From positions 39,024,498 to 39,088,497 of the forward strand of contig OU964921.1 in assembly GCA_918807975.1 (NCBI GenBank): a DNA stretch of 64,000 bases, read 5' to 3'. This stretch comes from Aplidium turbinatum. Its lineage: Eukaryota > Chordata > Ascidiacea > Aplousobranchia > Polyclinidae. Below are positions 12,914-25,800 of this stretch, in pieces. Made by a program: the position numbers and the translations under genes. Under the pieces are notes generated by a model. That model was not told where the DNA came from and made no database searches. It saw only the letters and a program-made list of their open reading frames with translations. Within the stretch, counting starts at the first letter, position 1, and the number at the start of each line of letters is the position of its first letter.

Positions 12914-13802
12914 TGCAGTCATGGCACCGGTGGTCATTGGTCAACCGTCCGCCAAAAACGTAGTGACAGGTGCAAACATTAGCAGTTTGCAGGCAACTAT
13001 ACTGTATGGCAATCTTTTTGGTCATAGAGTAGTGAAGGTATTGTGGTATTTTTTAACCCTTTTTAATGTAGCTTATCTAGCCCAAAATCTATCTGTCACC
13101 TATTAAAGTATTTGAAAAAAATTTGTAAACAATTTTTGTATTAACGGTAAATTTAATTTTGCATCTGTCGCTTATAAGAATTTTCTTTCTTAAATTATTC
13201 AGAAGCTAAGATTGCAAAACACTGCGTTATTTTCTGATAGATCAAGTATTTGCTTAATCTGTTAAGTACATAATCTAGAAAAATGGTAAAACTGCTTCTG
13301 ACTCAAAGCCAAATAAGTTACATTACTACAAAAAGACGATTAGCCTGAAAAAGTATCGGAATTTTGTAAACATTCAAAAGTTACCAGCACTTCTAAAATA
13401 ATTAACACGCGCAATCGAATCAATGCAAAATACACGTAAAATCAGCACAAAAGTGTTTACTTGGCTTTTCAACTGTCGTTACTTTACCTTTTTTTCATTC
13501 CACATGCCGCTCATGAATTGCAGTTCCAGTTGATTTGATACTCATTCGTATCTGTGGCTCAGTCGAGCCAAACCTAGCCAGAGGCAGGCAGCCAGTTTTT
13601 TCTGGTGTTTAACAAGCACATTTACATGAAGATAATGTACTGATAAGCGGTTTAACTTTATTTATGTCAACAAAATTTTTAGACTAACATTGTTGGTAAT
13701 AATAAGTTTTAAATGTAGTTCAGCTCGATAGGAAAAAAATTAAGAGTCTATTTGTTACTTGCTGAAAAAGAAAAGAAAATTTGTTGAACTTCAAGCCTCA
13801 AG

Positions 13803-13895
13803 ATGCTATGTACGCTTTCATCGTTTATCTGTTTGCTAGTTATAGTGTTTACAGCTGAAGGGCGACCAATTGATATCCGAGGACTGTTTCCTATG
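13803..13895 (+). CDS. Receptor exon 1: signal peptide
   Basis: The ATG opens a 31-residue exon with a classic signal peptide: MLCT, a hydrophobic core FICLLVIVF, then TAEG as a likely cleavage region. It ends in phase 0 at ATG|GTGAGT. This start was chosen because it is the only ATG giving a signal peptide in phase with exon 2. An earlier noncoding exon near 12.9-13.0 kb is possible. Confidence 0.85.
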
Positions 13896-16800
13896 GTGAG
13901 TGGATAGTCAATTTTGAAGTTATAAAAATTTATGATATAGTCTAAACGTTTTAATAAACTGTGTCGTAAAAAGTGACATTTCGCGTTGAGTTCATTTGAA
14001 TACGCAATAAAAATGGCAAATTTTCTTCTTTCTTCTTTCAAAAATGACCAAAAAATTTCACTTTTTGTTATTTTATGATATTGTATCTTGTTTTCAAAAA
14101 GTTGCAGTGTAGTGTGCCTGCAATAACACTGCTGTTAGCGCAGTTGATTTTGAGCATGTCTGCTGTTGCAAATTCAGTTTTTTTAAGTTTCTAAAATACT
14201 TTCATCTAGTTACATTTGAGAATAAAGCATGAATCTCAAAATAGTGGCTTGAACATATTTTTTACAACGACGCTTGTCTTTAACAGTGCTTTGTGGTTGC
14301 TATTTTTTAAAAAGGCCACAAACTAATTTTCTGAAGTTTGTGAGACATTCGACTGCATTTTATTAAATGTTAAATATATTTTTTTGGAACCATGTCATGT
14401 TGAGTCATCCCAAAGCTTAATTTCATGCAGAGTAGCCCTGCGCTTTAATGTAGATACCGCTTAACTCCGGATGATAAAATTTGACAAAAATTTCTCGATT
14501 GGCAATCGACTTGGATCAAGCACAGCGTTACTTTTACAAAAAAAGGTTAAAACAACTAGCCTACTACCACCAACATAAAAGAACTACTTCAACTTTTAGA
14601 CAGCATCATAGCCTAAAATAACAAGCTAACCGTCAGTCCGTCACACAAACTCACTAAAACGAATCCCTTCTATACCATGCTGTGGATTAACAGATTTTAA
14701 AATGTAAAATCAACCATTGCTTTACTTTATCGACAGTGCGCCAATCTTACCGAAAGCAAAACTCTCTATCCTGAACTTCCATTCACATGCTGCTGTACAA
14801 GGAAATCCGACCCTTTAAACTTGACCCTAGAAACTCAAGACAAGAAAGGTAAGCTGATCAACTCATGACTATTAGTAAGCGATGACCTAATTCTAAAAAT
14901 TCATGACTGGCAAAAAACAAATAAGGTAACAACGTGTGACATTGAGGCTTGGTTGACCTCAAGAAAAATGTCATGCACGTCAAACAAATTAACAACCTTG
15001 ATCGCCCAATCGTTTCGAACATAACCATTTTTTAGGCCATTTCCGAGTTTTTGAAAGTATTTTCCAGTTCGGTTTTGATGACTTTCGATTCATTCAATTC
15101 ATTCACAATTCACGATTCGTTTAATTTCACTTTGCATTTGGCAAAATGTGAAGTTTTTTCAAATCAGCTATGAAAAGGACAATCGGTGAAAATTGCAAAT
15201 GATAAAAATCGCAAGCTGTAGCTTCTCCCATACAGAACACGACAAACAACAAACTAGGTAGGCTCAACTGAAGTGAGTGATACTGAAAAAATTAAACGCT
15301 CAAACTCTAAGTAAAAAGTGTCTATATTTTTGTGTAACGGTTCCTCATTCATGTACATTTTCTTCTCAAAAATAGTTATGTGAGAGCAGGCGTGACTTTG
15401 CTGTGTTTCTTTTAGAAGTTTAAAAATAGCCTGGGTAAATCAATTTTTGTACGATTTTTGTTGATGAGTTTTGCGTTCTTTAACGAAAGCAGTGTGTTTA
15501 TTTTTTAACCTGATTTTTGAATCATACTAAATCAACCAAGTATAAAAACGAAATGATTCATAGTTGAGCATGTTAATTCATTTCATACCGCATAGCAATA
15601 CATTGCAAAAGACCTTTCGTAGCCTACATTAATCCGTCTTCCAGTAAGGCTATGACGCAGCCGAATTACCAAAGCATTGGTATTTAACAAATATTTTTAT
15701 ATATAGACGTTGCATCTTTAGTTAAAAAATCTTTACAAAACATTTTTTAATTCAGGAGATAAGCATTTGATTGTGAACTTTCGATTTAGACTTAACCAAA
15801 TCAAAACTGTCAGTTCGAATTTTTTGAGAAAAAGAGGTGTTCTGCTTTCACATAGATGCTGGAGTGGTTTATGATAAAAACTGTTTGAAATTTTGAATTT
15901 TTCGGGGTTTTCAATATAGTTAGGCATTGATATATTTTCAACTTTGATATGCTTTCCTATAAATTTAACATAATTGTCCTTATCGGTGGGATGACGCAGC
16001 AGATGAGGTGCTCTCTTTCCAATCATGCAATCCTTGTTCGACTCCCGGCTATGCTGGTTGTTATGAACACCGTTACACTCTACCCAGAGTATAATAAATT
16101 GGGTGGGTGTAGTTACTGAGGTAAAAGCGGCCAAGAGAAAGGAACTGGCAACCCTACTCTCGTTGGTGTTGAATGCTAAGTATAATGAGGACCTTATCTT
16201 CTCATCCCCCGATGCTTGGATCAAGTATGCGACTCACCTTTTACCTTAACTGTTATGGTGATCTTTAAAGTTGCAACTTTCATAGTATATGTGTCGGCTT
16301 GTCTGTTGTGAACTTACTTTCATCATCATCATTAAGTTCCTTCCTCTCGTCGAGGGTTGGAGGCAATGAAACGCCAAGTTTCTCTGTTAAGATTTTTCTA
16401 CTGCAGTTTTGTAGTTAAGTCCTGACCAGTCTTCAATATCATTAGTCCAAATTCTTAGTGGTCTGCCCCTATTTTGTTTGTCGTTCATTTTACTTTCAAA
16501 GCAGTTTTAAACTTATATCTTTTTCAATATACCGTACTGTGTTTTTCAGGTTCATTGGCAGAGACACAAACGGAATACGTGGTATTTTGCACAGAAATTT
16601 CCGAAATTCCACTTATCTCTTCAAATCCAAGCGAACTGTAAGCAATTAAATGCTAGAAAATTTAAATTTGGAAAAGAAAGTTTAAACAAGAAAATTTAAA
16701 CTTTTACTTCAGATAACCTTAAGCAAAAAAATTGTGTAATGTAGTAAAACATTTTCTGAGATCATTTGCAAAGAATCTTTGAGAAACCCGGACTGCCACT

Positions 16801-19800
16801 TTCAATCAGAACACACGTTTTAGGTTTCCGCTGTAAACCTGAAAGTTTTTTTACGCAAAGGTTAGCCTACATATTCGTTTGGATAAGTTTCAGCTGTTGT
16901 ACTATTGTGTGTTTATCAGAGACAACACTTATGTTATCTACATCGAATCATCGCAAAATTGTTTGGCCCATCCCGGTAGTGTACAATGCAAAGTGAAACA
17001 CGTTGAGCTTATTTTCTCAGAAATACAGAACCACTCAAAACTTTGCAGCTAATCGTTTAAAGTTTAAACTTCGACTCGTGTTGCATTACGCCAATGGAAA
17101 AAAACAAGTTTCCCTTGAAAAGAAGCTTTGTGCTCTTTTTCATTTTGATTTAATATGGTAAAAAAGTGTAGCCTACACTTTTAGCCTGGGTAATAACCTA
17201 TTCATGGATGGTGGCCAGTTAGTCGTCTATTGCGATCGACTTGTTGACTGCCTCTGTCGACCTCTTATCTACTTTTATTCCTCCAATACACTCTGCTTTA
17301 CCTCTGCAAAAAATGGCAAAGTTAAAAGTAATAAATGGCTGAAAAATCTTTTTTGAGTTGAACATAAATACACAACTGTTCTCGCGCTACCTCAGCGACT
17401 TGACAAATTAATTTGATACCCATCCTCTCATGGTAAGGTAATTATTCTTGTGAAAATCTTTCTTTGTGAATGAAGAGTTGATGACAATACTTCAAGGGGT
17501 TTGTCCCTTCCGAAATTTGATCCGAGAAGGTTGACACACTTGGTTTGTCTAAACTTCACAGGTTCAGCATTGGAGCCTGGCACTTCATTCTTTTTCCCAC
17601 ATTTCAACCAAAAGTAATGTTGTTTTTTACCTCATCATACATTATTTACTTGTACAACTTTATCAGGACTTAAATGATATGAGATGTTCTACTGGTGCAA
17701 ATTTGCAGTGTCAATTTGCACCAGTAGAACATCTCATATCATTTAATTTAATGCCTGGTGAACAGCCTCATTCAATTTTCAGCTTTATCAGGACTTATTG
17801 GTCATAACTCAAACACAAAAACACAACTGTTGGCTGATACGTTTCGTCTTTTAAATTAATTGACACTGTAGGGATGGCTATTTCGTAGTCGTGAGTTTTT
17901 CATTTTCTAATGCCAGAAGCATCTTCTAGTCAAATCATATGCCAACTGGTTCGGTGAGATTTCAATTCAAAATCGTGTGCAAGTCGCAAACATAAACATG
18001 ATGTTTACAGTACAAAAGAAAATACTATTTGATACGCAACATTACTCAGGTTTTGACATTAATTCCATATCTGGTGACAACTAATTTACTTTATGTAGAA
18101 CTTTAATTGTAAATGTAAGAAAAGCGTTGCGATGGTGGTTTGCACGCAATAAACAAACAAGTTTGCGTTAAGATTGTGATAACCGGACATCCTAGTACGT
18201 TAAATTGATGAAAAGATTCCAAGCTTTACGTTGAAAAGTGCAAGTTAGTTTTAAAGTGCAAAGATTATAACTTTCTCTGACAAAAACAAAGATTTAAAGA
18301 AATGATTTAGGTTATAATACGCTGTGTAGTGCGTACTGTACTCTGGGTAACACAATATCTTGGATGTGGCTTGGCGTAAAGCACGGTTCCGCACAGGGTC
18401 ATATACAATTGTTTGCATAGTATTAACTTTAATTTCTTGACAATGGTTAGCTCTTGCTTTCCTATCAAACATATTTATAGCAAATAATATCACAAAACTC
18501 TCAGCCGAACAGTATGCGCACTTGAAGTGTCATAATTATGTATTGGCAGCTCTTACATATGACCACGATACATGTGCGTTGGTGTTAGTACTGCCCTGGT
18601 ACAGCGCCCGAAGAGACGCCGGTTCGATACCGCTCAGGAGCATGCGGCTGTGACTTTGGTAGGACAGTTAAACACATGCTTAAAGGTGAACACGAAGATT
18701 GACTTCCTTGCCTTCTCGTCCACCTAATCTAAGTCTTCACCATCAACCAGGACTTCACTATGGCGCTAAGATTGTGATCCACCACAAAAATAATTCATCA
18801 TCAAAATAAGAACTGGTTCGCAAAATGGCGTTGAGCTGCTGAATCCTACCATAATGATCCTAGAGAAACACTTTCAAATTAATACATGCTGTTGTTTTCG
18901 AGACTGGCTTCGTTCTTTCCGAGAAGCAAAAGAATTATATTTATCGCTCAAAGTTTTGCCTTATAGAGGTTTTTGGAAGATAAATAGAAGAGTTGTGGCT
19001 AAGCCTCACACAGAGATCGTCAGAGAACGATGAAACAAGCTCTTTACAAATGAGAAGAGCATATTAAGCAGAAAACAAGATGGTAGAGACATTGTTACGG
19101 CGAATTGTCATTTGAGACACATCTGTCTCACATTTTAATCTCACAATCTACTTTGCTCAATTAAAATGAGAAATTCTTGCTGAAAATATCGATCTATTAG
19201 TTTTTACTGATGTAGAAATTCAGTTGTCATTTCGTTATATCTGTTGGTTTTGACAAACTTTTGTACAAATGGTATTTTAAAAAACGCTAAGTCAAAGTTT
19301 AAAGTTTAGCTTAGATCTTTTTTATTCTAGTGTTTCACAATTTTTCAAACACAAGTTCTAAAAACAAACAGGTTGTTTTAAAATTTTTAAAATAAAATAA
19401 AACAATGGATTTTTAAGAATTTTTCAATCACAACTTATTGTGTTGTAGCAGTTTTAAACGGTTCAGGACTTTAACCCTTCCATCGGCAGGTTATAATTTT
19501 TCGAGTCAATTATCACGATTACAACAATATCCGCCATGTTACACTTCCACAGGTGCAAATTATATTCGCAGTTACATGATTCGAGTAAAATACAAAATTT
19601 TATAGCAGTGCACCCAAGTATTTTCATGGAAATCAAGCTATTACTTCTCAATTGGACAACGAAGTTTCCGTTATATGGGTGTTGACAACACAAAAATTAT
19701 TAAAAAAACTCCATTTTCGTATTGTTTTAAACCAGATGTAGCCTATATAAAAAGCATCATGCTCAATTGTTTTTTGATCCAATAAACAGAAGATTTTGCA

Positions 19801-22800
19801 TTTTTTTCTCTTAAAAACATGTTGGTCGTTGATTAATTAAGATACGCTCGTAGTGGGTTTCGAACCAACGACTTTCTGGTTACGGCTCCATGTTGTAATG
19901 AACTGACTTTAATTCATTTAAAACTTTAGATAAAAGTCATTTCAGCAGTAACTTCACTGATTAAGTGATGTCAACGTAAATGCATGGAAAATGTACAAAA
20001 ATAACTAACACAGTCATCAAAAGGAATTCATTTGAAAACAAATTTATTTTTCTTTTAAATCCACTCTGGAAGGCGCGTGATTTCGAAAATAATTGATGTG
20101 ATCGTGCACGCTAAAGCGATAATTGTAGGTATGAGAAACATAGGTCCAACTTAAAACGACCAACTAAAAATGTTGATACTATAAAGTTATTAATAAATTT
20201 GTAATTACTAACTTGTACTTCAATTTGTAAAAAAAAAAGGATTGTATCAATCCTGCCAGCAAAGCAATGAAACAACTCATATGTTTCTGCTTTTAATTTT
20301 TCATTTATCAAATGAATATTGCAACCACTTTAGAAAAGATGATAAACCTAATGAAAACCGACACTTTTCAGTATTCAATCCAGGAACATGATTTGAGACA
20401 GCTCAACTAGATCGGATGCATTGTATTTGGTTGTGAACTAAGAAAGCAAAAAAAAAAAACTGTCAAGCAGCAGTTTATCTGAAAACAACTTGATCATTTT
20501 TGATTAATCCAAATTCAGAACGTATTAAAAGAAACAGAAACGACATCATTGAAGTTCATTATAATCAAATGTGCGGAACGCTGTGACCACCTAAATACAA
20601 TAGTGTTGACAGGGGTGTCCTAGGGTAATTTTTGACCCTGCCCCGAGATGATTTTAGAGGCCTGTATCCTTTCAAAGAGGCAAATTGAAGAAACTATCAC
20701 GTCTTTGGATATAATGCATTTTCCTTAAAAATGTCTTGATTTGGGGTCTAAGGATCTCATTAGTATCGGCCCTGCCTAAATCAAATTATCCTCGCAATGG
20801 CAAATTATCCTCGCAATGGCCCTGCCTAAATGATATTGTTACCATCCATGGAGTCAGTTGGTATATTTCGATTTTGAGATTCTTAGAGATTCAAACTCAG
20901 TGTTTCCGAACTGAACATCCTATAGACGCTCTCATGTTCACAATGAGTTTTGTCAACCAAACTTTTTTTGGCGATTGTAGGCTAAGTAGCAATAACAAAG
21001 CTCTCGATAGCGCAAAAAGGGCTGTTATTGTTGACAACAGCAAAACTATAATAAGTTACAACTGTCAATGATTTGTTTATCTAAAGACTATTTTTCTTTC
21101 AGAATTTTGCGGGGAACGAAAGTTCCACGGTTGGAAACAACCTCCTTCAACAGCACTCAACTTTCGAAAGTAACACTTTTGTGAGTATTTTATACGGTTC
21201 ACTTTACTTTTATAGGGCTGCTTGAAGTTGCACGTGATTACTTATTTCGATTTGATAGTAATTAAAATAAAGCGTAAAAGCCATAGAAGCAGATCTTCAT
21301 GACACAATACTATTTAAAATAAGAAAAACAAGCAATTGAAAAGATTTGAAAATGTAAGTTGGTAACTTACTAAGTTATTAATAAAGGGTGTTCGGGTGTT
21401 CAGGGTGTTTCAGGTGTTCAGGGTGTTGACAGTAGCGTTGACAGGGTGTTCAGGGGGTACTTTTCAGGGGGTACTTTTAGAGTCGGTGCGGGATAACTTT
21501 AGGTGCTTGTATAACCTTTCCAAGGGGACCGGAATATGAAAAAACACCGCGTGCTCTTTAGTTGTAGTGAGTTTTTTTTCTTAGAAGAGTATTGAATTAT
21601 GGTCCAAGAATCTCATTGATACCGGGCCCAAATAATCCTCTCAACGGCCCTGCTAACAAGCTGACTACCAGATGTTAAGCTGAAGTATTTTGATTGGTGA
21701 AGAGAATAAGATGGCGTCTTTTCACCAATTCGCTCATCTTCATGTGCAGTCAGTTATCTATTTATTTTTTGTCTTTAATCACTCTGCCGTGCTTACGCAT
21801 GTTGCTGAGCGGCTTAGTCGGTCTTGGAATTTTGTTTACTTCACATCGATTAAGTCTAAGGATCAAAGAAAACTTGTGGTTTTAATTGCAGATTAAATCA
21901 GGTTTTTAATAATGCATTTTTTAAATCTTTTGCACGTTATTTTTAAGTGCATTTTCAAAAGTTCCAGTCGGTGATTACTTGAAAAGCCAAACATCTTGCA
22001 ACAGTTTTTGTTCAAGCTCTATCAATCAGTCAATGAAAAGATACAAACAACTTAAAAGCGCCGCTTTTGGCCTAGATTGGCAATATAATTGTTTTTTGTT
22101 TAAGTATACTGAGCTGAATACGTGATTTTGAAATAAAGAGGCAATTTAAGTGTTTAATGTGCTCTTAAATATTAATAGCTTCCTATTGAGGCGTCAAAGA
22201 ATTCGTTCAAAATTTGGTGGGTAATCGATAATGAAATTATTCTATTTAATATCTACAAAAAAATAACACTAAAATGCAGGATAATTCTTTTGCCGTTTTA
22301 CTACCATTTAAGCTAAGAGGTTTTGTTGCAATGGTTTTATTCAGACTTAATACAAAAAAACCTGCTCATTTTTGAAATCTGTAATTTAAAGAAGCTCGAA
22401 GCATGAGACATTGGTACCCGGTCATTTGGTCGACAGGACGTTTGGTCGACCAAACGTCCTGTCGACCAAATGTCTGTCGACCAAACGACCGTACACCGAG
22501 ACATTACCCCATAATAACACATGCAATAAAAACTTAAGCTAATGAGACATATTGTATTACCAAAATATTTACAGGATGTAAGATGGTTTAGCTTTTTCTT
22601 TTAGTCCAATTAGATTTTTTGTTAATAATATTGCTGTATAAGAACACCAAGCTAATTTAATCACACAAGATACGTAATAACGTCAAAATTAGTGATTAAT
22701 AGCATCTTCTTGCCGGCACAAACTGCAATTTATTCTCGAGGACTTCTCCTTTTTAAATTCCTTCTTTTAGGACTTGGCTCTTTCTTTCCAAGAGTGAAGA

Positions 22801-25800
22801 TATTATTTTTGATATGCAATGCGCAGCATTAGGCAGTTCGGCTGTAATTAAATGGAAACTTATTGATCAAAAATGCATTGCAACTAAAAAAAACAATTAG
22901 AAAAAGAAAATTTCCGAGCCACACAGTTGATGTCGTTTTGTTAAGTATGGCTTTTATGCCTCCATTTGTTTGAGTTCACTTTTTTGTGAGACAGAGAAAT
23001 TTTCCGTCTTCAGCAAACTGTCGCAAAAAAACAATAAGGACATAAATTTTAACCACTAATGACCTGAAATTATCAATCTATGCACACGTGCCTGAATCAT
23101 AATACTTTCAGTAATTATAAGCTACTGCTATCTTAACGTTGGCACAAAAGAAGCTCATTTCATATTTCCGTCAAAATAAAGTCAAGATAAACATACAGAT
23201 AAAAATTACCACATAAAGCACCATGAGATTAAATTAAGGTCCTCCATTATTTCTACTTGAGCTCGCGTACTTCCGAGACCCACTTATAAAAACTAACTTA
23301 TTGCGTTACCATGCTTTTTTTATAGAAGAAGTTTCCATTATGTCTAAAGCGTAAGGTTTCTATCAAGATAGTATATCGTATTTGAGGTAACTGCAATTCC
23401 CTTAAAGTTCGAGTATAAAATTCGGTTACCAATGTATACCGTACCATCATTTCAATCGAGGTGTATAGTATGGTCCATATAAAGGCTTTCACCTTTTCCC
23501 ATCGTTTACATCTTTTGGTCTATACTGTTTTAACCATTCATAGTTTTAAATGCATAATTCATCAACTGTCGTGATCTCAGTGCGACAATGTGCTTTAGAA
23601 ATACTACACTTTGAAAATACTCAAAACAATGAATGGCATTTCATTCTTAATTGTATGACAAAGCATTGAAAGCGTTTAAAGTAGTTTAAGGTTTTTTAAA
23701 TATCATAATTTGATTATTATTTGTTTCGATTTCTGGCGCCAAATCATTATGTGGAAGATGACCATCTAACTTACAAGAAAAGTAACATTTCCATTAACTT
23801 TTCAGTTTTTTAGTACAGTAGCCAGATTGCAGCTAGCTTAGAGCCAGTTAGAACGAACTCTCTTGTAAAATTATGCAGTTGATAGCCTACACTAAAAGGC
23901 GTGTTTCCAATTTATTTTTATATTGATTTATTTTGTTGTTTGTCAGTTGATTAGTCTATACCACGTTCCTTCAAAGTTTCATTGGCATACTTGCGTTCTG
24001 TTACTAAAACAAAGTAGATTTTACTTTGAATTTTTTGGCAATTGAGCGTAAGAGAAGCGATTGTGTCCAGTATCAGCGTACGTGCTCAAAATCATTTCAC
24101 CTCTCAGCATAAACAAAATTTTCCATGATTGAAAACTGGTGAAAACGATATTGTAGTCCAACTTACTTCAAAGAGCTATAACAATTACATCTTACAAATA
24201 AAAGATTTCCTTTGTCAAAATCAGTATTATTTCTTTTACAGTTCACTTACCAATGACCGGAGTCTGAGGAGAATTGGACCTAACGCCTTTTCTGGACTTC
24301 ACAAACTTCGTCACATGTACGTTTTCAATACGTTCTTTTGTACGCGATAGCTTAACGGTTTTACGAAACGAATTTTAGCGTTACTTGTATCAAAATCTTA
24401 TATCACATAAATATATCTTTTAAATAATACTGTTTTCTATGCTGCTGAAAATAGTTTCATGATCTTAGTAAAAATTCGAAAAAAAAGACTAGAAGCATAA
24501 CAAAGCGCAAATTCTAAGCAGAAATTCACTGAACGTATCGCATAAAAACACAATACAAAATTGTTTGATTTTTTTTCTCGTTTATACAACTGTGAAATGA
24601 TTACAAGCTCTGTTGACATTCATAAAAACTCTCTATTGGTTATTTATCGTTTCTTTTTTTTTTTATAAAATTTTTAAAAATACAGCAATCTTACTTACAT
24701 CCAAAGCTTGCTTTATAACAGCGGGTCTTAATCAGGGGTGCTCTTATCACTAAAGGGTGTGACATATGTTCCTGGGGGGTGCGTGGATGCTGAATCATCA
24801 TGGTTGTTTATAATAATATGGCTTTAAAAACTATGATTTGATTACTAGGATTTTTAATCTATATTCCTGGTTGTAAGTTATTATTTTTTTTAGCTATTTT
24901 TGAAAGGGGGGGTGGGAGGGGAGAAATTATTGCTGCTTTGAAAGTGGTGCTAACCAGGAGAAACGTCAAGAGCCATTGCATACGTCATAAAAATAGAGTA
25001 TCGAAAGCTGTACACTCTGTAACAACGGCAAGTTACGACAGAAGTTCTGTGTACAGTCAACAAGATAATACTTGTAATTCTTACAACGCCTTAAATCTGA
25101 CAAACTTCTGTGATTGCGGTTTCTAAACTCTGCTCTGTATACATCGATAAGATTATTAAATAATGTAAAAGTTTTCTTAATTTTGCGATAGCGTTTTTGA
25201 TATGAGCATGTAGTCTGTATTTAAAAAAAAAAATGAACAAATATTAAATTTTGCGTGATAACATTTTAAAACTACTGCACGATATGTTATTAATAAACGT
25301 GACAAATTTGCAAATCAGAATGCAAATAGACCCATGTTAAGTAGGCCTATTCTATGTAAAATAGACCTTCATGTAAAATAGACCTATTCTACTTGATCTT
25401 AAATCGAACTTACTTCCCTTTTTCTGGCTAATGAAGTAATATGTAAGTTGTCATACATTTAAAAACCACCACCAGTTGAAATGACTTCATGCACGTTGCT
25501 TAAACAAGCTCAGTATTATTCCATTGTCTTTCTGCACACCATTCTTGCTCTTGCGATTTGGAATGACTTGTTTTAATTAAAGGTAAACAAGAATTTTGAA
25601 ATGTAGTTTCTTCATTTTAGTTCAGGCTACAACTATGACTTCGAGGAGCTGCTTACGCTCACATTGATTTCTGTTCATCGATTTAACGTTATTAAACGTT
25701 TATACAACGTTAAGTTTCCTACCAAAATGCTCGTAAATCATGTGTTGAGATCATGGTTCTTTTCACAGCACATAGTGTTTACGGAATTAAGAATGATAAA

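Noticed and set aside
12852-13106. 84-residue plus-strand frame over the candidate promoter
   Set aside because: It overlaps the TATA/initiator site and matches no family; more likely untranslated first exon or chance.
15733-16224. 163-residue minus-strand open frame
   Set aside because: It runs through a tRNA-derived SINE, has no domain and lies antisense in a receptor intron.
19855-19915. A tRNA gene on the minus strand
   Set aside because: Only the B-box half is convincing; acceptor and D arms do not pair.
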